64,000 nt of DNA from an uncultured Coriobacteriaceae bacterium. GTDB taxonomy: Bacteria > Actinomycetota > Coriobacteriia > Coriobacteriales > Coriobacteriaceae. Position numbers and translations under genes: made by a program. The DNA lies in NCBI GenBank assembly GCA_949298635.1, contig CASFXG010000023.1, positions 1-64,000 of the forward strand, read 5' to 3'. Positions 41,102-49,032 of this stretch are shown here, piece by piece. Below the pieces are notes generated by a model. That model was not told the origin of the DNA. It searched no databases and was given only the letters and a program-made list of their open reading frames with translations. The stretch's first letter is position 1, and each line of letters begins with the position of its first letter.

Positions 41102-41869
41102 ATGCCGCAGCATCTTCGCCCAAGCCATGCATCCCGAGAGGAATCCCCGCACGTCACCCGCGGTTCGCATGGTGTGCAGGCGCCCATCAACGCGGCGGGC
41201 GCCGCTCATGAGGCTGCTCGTGCCCGCGCGCGCGACCTCGAGCGCCTGCGCCGCGAGGCTTCGGGTGCCGCAGCGCCTCAGCGCACTCATATTTCGCGTG
41301 AAGGAAATAGTGCTCCAGCTGGTTCCGAGCGCATGCGGCGCATCATCGTCGCCGCATCGGTGTTCGTTGGCTGCGCACTCGCCGCGCTCGTCCTGTTCGT
41401 TGGCGGAAGGGCTGTGGTGGATGCCCTGCTTCACGATGATGCGGCAGACGATGCCGTGGCGGCTGTGGACGGCGCGTCGGAAGACGCATCCGCGCAGAGG
41501 CGCGTCGCACGTGTGGCAGACCAGGGAACCATCACGACCGGCGGCTACGTGTACTCCATTGAAGCGGTCGACGATGCCTACGCCTTTGCCTACCGCTACG
41601 ATGAGCACGGCGCTGATCCATTCCCGTTGTTCGAGGTTTCGGGAACGCCGTTGGGATTCGCCTACTTTGATGGCGTGTTCTATATCGTATCCAACGAGGA
41701 CGATGGCTTCGTGGTGCTGAGCTATGTGTTCGGAGATGGCTCTCTGCCGGTCGAGTTCTATCGGGGCGAGGGAACCATGGTGGATCTCGATCTCGATGAC
41801 GAGGGGCTTGTCCTCACGGATACCGAGGGCAGGACGTATACGCTGGAGCTGCCGTCTGTCGAGGGGTGA
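41102..41869 (+). CDS. Single-pass membrane protein of unknown function
   Basis: 255 aa. The N-terminal 75 residues are basic, Ala/Arg-rich and probably disordered. One transmembrane helix (about 80-105, RRIIVAASVFVGCALAALVL) precedes an acidic linker and a C-terminal domain of beta-strand-like repeats (GTITTGGYVYSIEAVDDAYA, FEVSGTPLGFAYFDG, FYIVSNEDDGFVVLSYVF) reminiscent of beta-propeller blades. GGAGG lies 5 nt before the ATG at 41102. No family recognised; the gene converges with the next. Confidence 0.75.
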   Translation: MPQHLRPSHASREESPHVTRGSHGVQAPINAAGAAHEAARARARDLERLRREASGAAAPQRTHISREGNSAPAGSERMRRIIVAASVFVGCALAALVLFVGGRAVVDALLHDDAADDAVAAVDGASEDASAQRRVARVADQGTITTGGYVYSIEAVDDAYAFAYRYDEHGADPFPLFEVSGTPLGFAYFDGVFYIVSNEDDGFVVLSYVFGDGSLPVEFYRGEGTMVDLDLDDEGLVLTDTEGRTYTLELPSVEG

Positions 41870-41890
41870 GAATCTAGGGCAGCGTTTCGC

Positions 41891-42352
41891 TTACAGATAG
41901 GCAAGCAGCGAGAGGTATTGCTGGGCGCTCTCGGGGACGGCGAGGGTCAGATTCTGCCCGTACGCTTCGACCGTGATGTACGAGGGGTCGGCGTAGGTAG
42001 TGACGGTCGCCGAGGCTCCTCGATAACTCGTGGAGAAGGTTCCGGATACGGAGGCGTCTTCGGGCAGGGTGGTCGCGCTCCAGGATTCGATGGCAAGCTC
42101 ATCGATTGCGGTCTCGACCTGTTCATTCGACAAACCGGTCGCTGCGGCGATGCTCCCTACGTTAGATCTGAGCGCCTCGTCGATGCTGCCCTTCACGCCC
42201 GAGGCATCGAGTGCCGCGTTCGCAATGCCCGTCCCGATGGCATCCTCGAGCGGCGTGCCGTTGAGCGCGAGCGTCCATGCTACCGAAAAGATGCCGAGAA
42301 GCACCGCAATCCCGAACACAATCCCTGCAATAGCCCGCGTAAACGTCCTCAT
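41891..42352 (-). CDS. Small secreted or anchored protein of unknown function
   Basis: 153 aa with an N-terminal signal anchor (AIAGIVFGIAVLLGIFSVAW, about residues 7-26). The remainder alternates short helices (GTGIANAALDASGVKGSIDEAL) and a Ser/Thr-rich beta segment. No lipobox Cys. A conserved-loop hairpin occupies its 5' leader region. No family recognised. Confidence 0.7.
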   Translation of the reverse strand: MRTFTRAIAGIVFGIAVLLGIFSVAWTLALNGTPLEDAIGTGIANAALDASGVKGSIDEALRSNVGSIAAATGLSNEQVETAIDELAIESWSATTLPEDASVSGTFSTSYRGASATVTTYADPSYITVEAYGQNLTLAVPESAQQYLSLLAYL

Positions 42353-42366
42353 CGCAACTCCTTTTG

Positions 42367-42467
42367 GTCTCCGCGCTCCCGGATATATCCTCCGTGCTCA
42401 GACAGTCCTCGCTCGCTCCGCTCGCTGCGGAACTGCGCGCGGAGGATATATCCGGGAGCGCGGAGAC
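42367..42467. repeat. Conserved-loop hairpin, copy A
   Basis: Perfect 28-bp arms at 42367-42394 and 42440-42467 enclose a 45-nt loop (42395-42439). On the minus strand this loop matches the plus-strand loop of copy B (42724-42768) at 44 of 45 positions, although the outer stems differ. It lies 14 nt upstream of the small secreted-protein gene. Confidence 0.85.
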
Positions 42468-42513
42468 GTGCACCGTGTTTGCAGTTCGTTCCGTTTCGGT
42501 TTCAACCTATACC

Positions 42514-42540
42514 AGGTTCTCGCCCCTGCAAGAACGTAGT
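42514..42540. repeat. 27-bp direct repeat, unit 1
   Basis: Identical to 42673-42699. It contains the short inverted repeat GTTCT...AGAAC around CGCCCCTGC. The units are 159 bp apart and enclose a hairpin region, like the ends of a small insertion or duplication. Confidence 0.8.
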
Positions 42541-42672
42541 GCTGGGTTTTGGGCTTTCCTCCCCACTTCGGGCAACCATCTTGCGGAACTCGTGGGAAGG
42601 AAAAGCCCTGGGAGAAACGGCTACCGTATAGGCGCGTTGCCCGTTCCGGTAGGTGACAGGTGCAATCGTTAT

Positions 42673-42699
42673 AGGTTCTCGCCCCTGCAAGAACGTAGT
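42673..42699. repeat. 27-bp direct repeat, unit 2
   Basis: Exact second copy of 42514-42540 in the same orientation, immediately before hairpin B. Confidence 0.8.
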
Positions 42700-42702
42700 A
42701 TA

Positions 42703-42789
42703 GGCTCGGCGGCATATCCTCCGCGCGCAGTTCCGCAGCGAGCGGAGCGAGCGAAGACTGTCTGAGCACGGAGGATATGCTGCCGAGCC
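42703..42789. repeat. Conserved-loop hairpin, copy B
   Basis: 21-bp arms (42703-42723 and 42769-42789) pair with one G-T mismatch. The 45-nt loop begins CGCGCAGTTCCGCAG and ends GACTGTCTGAGCA, shared with copy C at 57920-57973 and with copy A in reverse. It lies 9 nt after the DUF711 gene's stop codon. Confidence 0.85.
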
Positions 42790-42798
42790 CTTTCATAC

Positions 42799-44163
42799 CT
42801 AGTTCTTGAGCGAGTTTAGGGGGGCGGGGAACCGGCCGCCGCGATGTGCGAGCACCGTGCCGGCGTGCGCGTTCACGGGCATGATCGGCGCGCGACCGAA
42901 GAGGCCGCCATACTCCACGGCGTCACCCACGTCTTTGCCGATTGCCGGGATGATGCGCACGGCCGTCGTCTTGTTGTTGATAACGCCGATAGCCATCTCA
43001 TCGGCGATGATTCCGGCGATGGCCTCCACGGGCGTGTCGCCGGGGATGGCGATCATGTCGAGACCCACGGAGCACACACAGGTCATGGCCTCAAGCTTTT
43101 CGAGCGAGAGCGCGCCTGCCTCCACGGCGGCGATCATGCCGGCATCCTCGGAGACGGGGATGAATGCGCCAGAGAGACCGCCCACGCTCGAAGTCGCCAT
43201 GACGCCGCCCTTCTTGACGGCATCGTTCAGCAAGGCGAGGGCGCAGGTCGTGCCCGGACCGCCGCACGTTCCCACGCCGATGATCTCCAGGATGCGCGCA
43301 ACCGAATCGCCCACGGCAGGGGTGGGGGCGAGCGAGAGGTCGACGATGCCCTTCTCCACGCCGAGGCGTCGTGCGGCCTCGCGGCTCATGAGCTCGCCAG
43401 CGCGCGTGATCTTGAACGCCGTCTGCTTGATCTTCTCGGCCACATCCATCATGCTTGCGGACTCGGGCAGTTCTTCGAGCGCCGCGGCCATGACGCCGGG
43501 GCCGGAGACGCCCACGTTGATGACGGCGTCGGCCTCGCCGCTGCCGTGTACGGCGCCCGCCATGAACGGCGAGTCTTCGACCATGTTCGCGAACACCACG
43601 AACTTCGAGGCGCCCACGGAGTCCGCATCCGCGGTGAGCTCGGCGGCGTCGCGCATGACCTGCGCGGCCATGAGCACGGCGTCCATGTTGATGCCCGCGC
43701 GCAGGCTCGCCACGTTGAGGCTCGAGCACACGCGGCTCGTCTGCGCGAGCGCCTCGGGGATGCTCCTGATGAGGCGGGCGTCTGCGCCTCCGATACCCTT
43801 GTGCACGAGCGCGGAAAACCCGCCCAGGTAGTCGATGCCGAGGGTTTCAGCGGCGCGATCGAGCGCATGGGCGAGCGGCGTCAGGTCCTCATCGGGGCAG
43901 GCGGCGGCGATTTGCGCGACGGGCGTCACGGAGACGCGCTTGTTCACGATGGGGATGCCGTATTCGCGCTCGAGGCTCTGGGCGGTTTCTACGAGATGCT
44001 CTGCGGTCGTGGTCACGCGGTCGTAGACCTTCGTGCACATGCGTTCGAGGTTCTCGTCGGCGCATTCCATGAGCGAGATGCCCATGGTGATGGTGCGGAT
44101 ATCGAGATGCTGTTCGAAGACCATGCCTCGGGTCTCGGCGATCTCTGCCGGGGTGATTGCCAT
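42799..44163 (-). CDS. PFL/DUF711 (UPF0210) family protein
   Basis: 454 aa, full length for a family structurally related to pyruvate formate-lyase and anaerobic ribonucleotide reductase but without an assigned reaction. Conserved blocks include [46 protein letters not shown] and [13 protein letters not shown]. The ATG at 44163 has TTGGAG upstream. In many genomes it follows a small ACT-domain (UPF0237) gene; I see no such partner in the 371 bp upstream. Confidence 0.88.
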   Translation of the reverse strand: MAITPAEIAETRGMVFEQHLDIRTITMGISLMECADENLERMCTKVYDRVTTTAEHLVETAQSLEREYGIPIVNKRVSVTPVAQIAAACPDEDLTPLAHALDRAAETLGIDYLGGFSALVHKGIGGADARLIRSIPEALAQTSRVCSSLNVASLRAGINMDAVLMAAQVMRDAAELTADADSVGASKFVVFANMVEDSPFMAGAVHGSGEADAVINVGVSGPGVMAAALEELPESASMMDVAEKIKQTAFKITRAGELMSREAARRLGVEKGIVDLSLAPTPAVGDSVARILEIIGVGTCGGPGTTCALALLNDAVKKGGVMATSSVGGLSGAFIPVSEDAGMIAAVEAGALSLEKLEAMTCVCSVGLDMIAIPGDTPVEAIAGIIADEMAIGVINNKTTAVRIIPAIGKDVGDAVEYGGLFGRAPIMPVNAHAGTVLAHRGGRFPAPLNSLKN

Positions 44164-44534
44164 GGAAGCTCCAATCTTGCGACTCCAACCCTTCATTCTA
44201 CCGGATGAGACCTCGGGGTCATGCCCACTTGGCTCACGTTCTGTTTTGCTAACCATCTTCAAACAATCATTGCGACTCGACAGCTTGGCATGTTGCTCGA
44301 ATCCGAGCCTTGAATTCGGGCGCTTCACTGCCCTCGTCAGCGTTTCGGCCTTGCACAGCGCATCGCAAACCTAGGTGTAATCCCGCTCTTGGCAGACGTT
44401 AAGGTTCAATTCGAAATTCACCCTGGTTTCTCGCGCTAGGCAACCCCAAAAGCGAGATTAAACTTGGTTGTATCTCCGTTTTGAAGCGCAATGCTGGGTG
44501 AAATCCGTTTTCTAGATTTCCAGAAGATTGGAAC
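44164..44534. other. Low-GC gap between metH and the DUF711 gene
   Basis: 371 bp with no supportable gene and visibly lower GC than its neighbours. It contains an inverted pair TTCACCC (about 44417) and GGGTGAA (about 44494) that could fold the central part. It follows the metH stop and should hold that gene's terminator and the DUF711 promoter, neither clearly recognisable. It might be a gene remnant or an unrecognised RNA. Confidence 0.4.
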
Positions 44535-46997
44535 CTAGCCGCCGAATACCTCTTGGCAGATGCGCGCAGCTGCGGCGGCGTCTTTCGCGTAGTAATCCGC
44601 GCCTATCTGTGCGGCATAGTCCGGCGTGAGCACCGCGCCTCCCACGACGACCTTCGTCCCGGGTGCTTCACGGTGCACGAGCTCGATCGTCTCCGCCATG
44701 GCGGGCACAGTCGTGGTCATGAGCGCAGAGAGGCCGACGACGCGCACGTCCCGTTCGCGCACCGCGGCGAGGATGGTTTCCGGCGCGACGTCGCGACCGA
44801 GGTCGTATACGGTGAAGCCGTAGTTTTCGAGCAGCATGCGTACGATGTTCTTACCGATATCGTGGATATCGCCCTTGACGGTCGCGAGGCACACGCCCCG
44901 GCCGGTAGCCGCAGCGGCGGGCACGCGCTCGCGGATGACGTCGAATCCCGCCCGTGCCGCCTCGGCTGCCGCCATGAGCTGCGGCAAGAAGAGCTTGCCG
45001 GCGTCGAAGAGTTCACCCGCCTCGTTGAGCGCGGGGATGAAGTGGTTGCCGATGACATCCATGGGCTCAAGGGTCTCAAGGGCTGCGCGCGTCGCCGCGG
45101 GCATATCGCCCTTGCGGCCGGTGAGGATGAGATGCTCGATGGAATCGGCTGCGTGGGAGGATGCCTGCGCCTTTGCGGGAGCGCCGACGTGTGCAGTGCC
45201 ACCAGCCGCGTATGGGTCGGGCGCGTCCGCGTATCGTTCGATGTAGGCCGTCGAGCCCTCATCTTCGGCATTAAGCACCCGATAGCTCCGTATCACGTCC
45301 ATGATGCGTGCGGAGGCGGGGTTCACGATGGGGGCGTCCAGGCCGGCACCGAGCGCGGCGGCGAGGAAGGTTGCGTTCAGAAGTCCGCGGGCGGGCAGAC
45401 CGAAGCTCACGTTCGAGACGCCGAGCGCGCAATGCACACCGAGGCGCGTGCGACACAGCGAGACGGCGTGCAGAATCTCGAGCGCCTGCCGTTGGTTGGT
45501 GGATGCCGTCATCACGAGGCAGTCGACGAGGATGCGGTGCGGCGCGATGCCGTAGCGGGCGGCCTCTGTTACGATGCGCTCCGCGATACGCACACGTTGT
45601 TGGGCAGTTTCGGGGATACCCTGCTCGTCGAGGGTGAGCGCCACGATGTTCGCGCCGTAGCGCGCCGCGATGGGCAGCACCGCGTCCATGCTTTCGCGTG
45701 TTCCGTTCACGGAGTTGATGACCGCGATGCCCGTGTAGCGGCGAACGGCCGCCTCGATGGCCGCGGGATCGCTCGAGTCGATCTGAAGGGGGAGGACGGT
45801 GGCAGCCTGCAGCTCCTCCACGGCGCGCGCCAGGGTCGCGGGTTCGTCGATATCGGGGAGTCCGACGTTCACGTCGAGGATATCGGCGCCCTGCTCCTGC
45901 TGCTGGATGCCCTGTCCCACGAGGTACGCGAAGTCTCCCTCACGAAGCGCTTGCTGGAGCCGCTTCTTTCCCGTGGGGTTGATGCGCTCACCGATGACGG
46001 CGATGCTGCGCCCGTCGAGTACGGCTTCCTTCTGGGCGCTCGTGGCCGCGAAGGGGCGGTCGGGGTGTTCGCCGCGCGAGGGTCTCGACTTGGCACGAAG
46101 CACATCTGCAATCTGGCGGATGTAGGCCGGTGTGGTTCCACAGCAGCCACCCACAATGGTCACGCCATCGTCGAGCATGCTGGAGACGGCGGCTGCATAC
46201 GCCTCGGGCGTAATGTCGTAGACGGTGTGGTCGCCTTCCGCATGGGGGAGCCCAGCGTTCGCCTGCACGATGACGGGCTTGTCCGTGACAGCGAGCATGC
46301 GTTGGGCGAAGGGGCGGATCTGGGCAGGTCCGAGCGAGCAGTTGATGCCGAGTGCCTCAACGCCGAGGGCATCGAGTGTGCGCGCAGCGATTTCGGGCGG
46401 AGTGCCCAGAAACGTGCGCCCGTCTGCCTCGAAGGTCATGGTGGCGAAGATGGGCAGGTCACAGCATTCCTTCGCTGCAAGTACAGCCGCCCGTATCTCC
46501 GAGAGATCCGTCATGGTTTCGATGAGGATGATGTCGACGCCCGAGGCCGCGGCGGCCCGCACCTGTTCGGCGAAGAGCTCATAGGCTTCCTCGAAGTCGA
46601 GCGTGCCGAGCGGGCGGAGCAGCGTCCCCAAAGGGCCAATATCGCCAGCGACGTAGTGGGCGCCCGAGGCGCGCGCCGCCGCGGCGGCAGCAGCGAATAC
46701 CTCTTCCACGGTCGCGGCTCCATCGAGTTTGAGCGCATTCGCGCCGAAGGTGTTTGTGGTGACGACCTCGGACCCTGCTTGGACATAGGCCTCGTGGATG
46801 CGGGTTATGGCGCCTGGATCGCTCAGGTTGATGAGCTCGGGGCGCGCGCCGGCAGCAAGGCCTGCGGCTTGGAGCATGGTGCCCATGCCGCCATCGAAGA
46901 TGAGGCGCCGTCGGCCTTCGAGTGCCGCACGTAGGTCGTCGTCGGCGATGCGCAGGGTATCGAGGGCGCGGGGTTTGAACGGGATGGGGTTCGTCAT
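44535..46997 (-). CDS. metH: Cobalamin-dependent methionine synthase, without reactivation domain
   Basis: Transfers methyl from 5-methyltetrahydrofolate to homocysteine via cobalamin. The 820-aa protein has, in order, the homocysteine domain (FDGGMGTMLQAAG at the start, zinc site IVGGCCGTTP near residue 280), the pterin domain (VIGERINPTGKK, DVNVGLPD), a cap region, and the B12-binding domain with GDIHDIGKN near residue 710. It ends there; the C-terminal SAM-binding activation domain of full-length MetH (about 1200 aa) is encoded by the separate gene at 47206-48012. The ATG at 46997 follows AAGGG. Confidence 0.94.
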   Translation of the reverse strand: MTNPIPFKPRALDTLRIADDDLRAALEGRRRLIFDGGMGTMLQAAGLAAGARPELINLSDPGAITRIHEAYVQAGSEVVTTNTFGANALKLDGAATVEEVFAAAAAAARASGAHYVAGDIGPLGTLLRPLGTLDFEEAYELFAEQVRAAAASGVDIILIETMTDLSEIRAAVLAAKECCDLPIFATMTFEADGRTFLGTPPEIAARTLDALGVEALGINCSLGPAQIRPFAQRMLAVTDKPVIVQANAGLPHAEGDHTVYDITPEAYAAAVSSMLDDGVTIVGGCCGTTPAYIRQIADVLRAKSRPSRGEHPDRPFAATSAQKEAVLDGRSIAVIGERINPTGKKRLQQALREGDFAYLVGQGIQQQEQGADILDVNVGLPDIDEPATLARAVEELQAATVLPLQIDSSDPAAIEAAVRRYTGIAVINSVNGTRESMDAVLPIAARYGANIVALTLDEQGIPETAQQRVRIAERIVTEAARYGIAPHRILVDCLVMTASTNQRQALEILHAVSLCRTRLGVHCALGVSNVSFGLPARGLLNATFLAAALGAGLDAPIVNPASARIMDVIRSYRVLNAEDEGSTAYIERYADAPDPYAAGGTAHVGAPAKAQASSHAADSIEHLILTGRKGDMPAATRAALETLEPMDVIGNHFIPALNEAGELFDAGKLFLPQLMAAAEAARAGFDVIRERVPAAAATGRGVCLATVKGDIHDIGKNIVRMLLENYGFTVYDLGRDVAPETILAAVRERDVRVVGLSALMTTTVPAMAETIELVHREAPGTKVVVGGAVLTPDYAAQIGADYYAKDAAAAARICQEVFGG

Positions 46998-47045
46998 GCT
47001 GGTGACCCTTCGACGGGGAGACAACATCTCCTACGGTAGCATGCC

Positions 47046-47111
47046 CAACACTTTGGGGACGGGGTCAAAAGTGCCAAAAACAACACTTTTGACCCCGTCC
47101 CCAAAGTGTTG
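47046..47111. repeat. TTTGGGGACGGGG palindrome, copy 2
   Basis: Perfect 28-bp arms (47046-47073 and 47084-47111) around a 10-nt loop. The arm is the same sequence as in the 64-bp palindrome at 3272-3335, 44 kb away. It lies between metH and the reactivation-domain gene. Confidence 0.85.
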
Positions 47112-47126
47112 CTTTCAGCGGATGGT

Positions 47127-47194
47127 GCGTCACTTTGGGGACGGGTACGTTTGTGACGAAAACGACACGAACGTACCCGTCCTCAAAGTGACGC
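47127..47194. repeat. TTTGGGGACGGG palindrome, copy 3
   Basis: 29-bp arms (47127-47155 and 47166-47194) with two mismatches around a 10-nt loop. It shares CACTTTGGGGACGGGT with copy 2, but the inner arm is different (ACGTTTGTG instead of CAAAAGTG), with matching changes on both arms. It lies 15 nt downstream of copy 2. Confidence 0.8.
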
Positions 47195-47205
47195 GAAGCG
47201 GAGTG

Positions 47206-48012
47206 TTAACTCCAGCAGGTGGTGTGGCGGGAGCGGAAGGAGCAGCTCGCGACGACGCGGCAGCCGCGGCAGCTGCGCACGGCGTCGGCGGCTGGGAGGG
47301 TGCCCGCACTCGAGTCGCCCGCCTCGCATCCTTCGCGCGGCGCGAGGAACAGCCCGAAGACTGCGGTGATGCTCTTGCTGGGAATCATGAGGTTCGACGG
47401 CGTGAGCGTGATGCCGAGCGACCGCCGGGCATCGAGCGCGTCGAGAAGGCTCTGCTGAGCGTCGAGCGGCAAGTCGCCATAGCCGCAGGAGAAGCGCCAA
47501 TTGCCGATAAGCCCGCGTGCGGCGGCATCGCGCTTGAGCTTGCGATCGAGGGTTTCGGCAGCTTCTTCGACCAGCGCCGAACATGCTGCATCGTAGAGCG
47601 TCGCGTCAAGCGGCTGCTGGCTGCTCAAGACCCGCAGGCGTCGCTCGCTCTCCATGCCGAGCGTCACGGCGAAGACGGCCGCCGCGCGCGCGTCTTTGAG
47701 GTGACGGTAGATGTCGCGTCCGGTGAGCACGACCGTGGTGTCTACAAGGCGGATGCAGGGGTTTCCGCCATCATCTGTACCCAGGGCATCGATGCCGAAA
47801 AACGCGCCCGTACCGCGGGGCGCAAGGCCTCGCCTCGCTTCCTCGATCGTCGCGTCGATGCGCTCGACGAGCTCCGCCTCGAGCTCCTGGCCGCTATACC
47901 CCAGGTACCGAAGTACCTCCGCGCGCTCAAGGCGCAACGACTCCGCATCCGCATGCCACGGGCGCGGCATGCCAAGGGGAAGCGTCGTGCCCTCCTCCGC
48001 AGGCGTGCTCAT
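47206..48012 (-). CDS. Stand-alone MetH reactivation-domain protein
   Basis: 268 aa matching the C-terminal activation domain of methionine synthase, which uses S-adenosylmethionine to re-methylate oxidised cobalamin. The diagnostic block is RFSCGYGDLPLDAQQSLLDAL followed by GITLTPSNLMIPSKSITAVFGL (about residues 173-217). A Cys-rich tail, SCRGCRVVASCSF, follows. Start ATG at 48012 overlaps the metF stop in an ATGA arrangement. Split MetH systems with a separate activation protein are known, for example in Thermotoga. It should work with the metH product 200 bp downstream. Confidence 0.88.
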   Translation of the reverse strand: MSTPAEEGTTLPLGMPRPWHADAESLRLERAEVLRYLGYSGQELEAELVERIDATIEEARRGLAPRGTGAFFGIDALGTDDGGNPCIRLVDTTVVLTGRDIYRHLKDARAAAVFAVTLGMESERRLRVLSSQQPLDATLYDAACSALVEEAAETLDRKLKRDAAARGLIGNWRFSCGYGDLPLDAQQSLLDALDARRSLGITLTPSNLMIPSKSITAVFGLFLAPREGCEAGDSSAGTLPAADAVRSCRGCRVVASCSFRSRHTTCWS

Positions 48013-48873
48013 GAAAGCGCCTCCATGGCGGCACGCGCCACAGACGGGCGATTCATGGTGTAGACGTGGAGCCCGTCGACGCCGTGGTCGCGCAGATCTG
48101 CGAGCTGGCGGCAGGCATAGTCGATGCCCGCGCGCACCAGGCTCTTCGGATCGCTCTCATATTTCGCGAGGAGCTTGATGACAGGCGAGGGGAGCGACGC
48201 GCCGCACATGAAGACCATGCGGCTGATCTGCGCCCGGCTCATGAACGGCATGATGCCGCAGGTGATGGGCACCGTGATGCCGGCCTTGGTCGAGGAAGCG
48301 GTAGCACACCTCGTTATCGAAGAAGAGCTGCGTCACGAAGAAGCTCGCGCCGGCGTCCTGCTTGAGTTTGAGGTGTGCAACGCTCGTGGCAAGGTCGTCG
48401 CACTCGATGTGGCCTTCCGGGTATGCCGCGCCGCCCACGCAGAAGCCTGCCTCGACAAGTGCGGGAATGATCTCGCAGGCATAGGAGAAGTCGCTCGGCG
48501 CGCCGTAGGCGGGACTATCGGGCGTGGGGCGGTCGCCGCGCAAGGCGAGCACGTTTTCCACGCCGGCGGCGCGGTAATCTTCGATGCGCTGCGCGAGCTG
48601 CTCACGCGTGAGCGACATGCAGGTGAGGTGCGCCACAGAGCTCACGCCGAATTCCTTGTCGATCATGTTCGCGATCGCTGCGGTCTGGCCGAAGTTCCCG
48701 CCGCCACCCGCCGAGCAGGTTACGCTGATGAAATCGGGCGCGAGCTCGCAGAGGGCGCTAGCGGCCTCGCGGGCGCGGTCGAGGGTGAGCTCGCCCTTGG
48801 GCGGGAACATCTCGAACGAGACCGGCGTGCGTCCTGCGGTGTTCGCGTGGGCGAAGATGTCGTCGATGCGCAT
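48009..48873 (-). pseudogene. metF: Methylenetetrahydrofolate reductase with apparent frameshift
   Basis: Would reduce methylene- to methyl-tetrahydrofolate for MetH. The first frame (from ATG 48873, behind GGAGG) gives VSFEMFPPKGE, FISVTCSAGGGG, NVLALRGDRP and FFVTQLFFDNEVCYRFLDQ, then loses homology. The second frame continues the family with GITVPITCGIMPFMSRAQI and GVDGLHVYTMNRP to the TGA at 48009. Removing one C of the CC in CTCGACCAAGGCC (minus strand, near 48288) restores one 287-aa frame, the normal MetF length. Either a sequencing error or a real null allele; the repeated C is not a long homopolymer. Confidence 0.85.
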
Positions 48874-48947
48874 GGCGTACCTCCAGGATAGGTGGGAGCG
48901 CGGACGGTGCCGGTGCCGAGTGCTCGGCTCGGTGTCCGTATCCTGTG

Positions 48948-48976
48948 ATGATACCGTGTGCGAGCGGGCGTGTCAG
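48948..48976 (-). promoter_or_regulatory. Promoter of the metF-metH group
   Basis: On the minus strand CTGACA (48976-48971), 17 nt, TATCAT (48953-48948). Both hexamers match consensus at five of six positions. The leader to the metF ATG would be about 68 nt. I saw no SAM or cobalamin riboswitch in it. Confidence 0.65.
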
Positions 48977-49032
48977 GAGTGGAAACATACCGTAACAAGG
49001 CGGCGTTTCTGGGGCGGCCAAGATTGCCGGCG

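Larger units (their letters stand above)
42353..42798. other. 446-bp intergenic region packed with hairpins and direct repeats
   Basis: No gene is supported. In order it holds conserved-loop hairpin A, an exact 27-bp direct repeat, a stem around 42549-42612 whose arms include GGGCTTT and AAAGCCC, the second 27-bp repeat, and hairpin B abutting the DUF711 stop codon. The layout is roughly mirror-symmetric: the two conserved loops are in opposite orientation at the ends. Confidence 0.75.

Noticed and set aside
42353-42798. CRISPR array
   Set aside because: There are only two 27-bp repeats with a 132-bp interval containing its own hairpin and no cas genes nearby.
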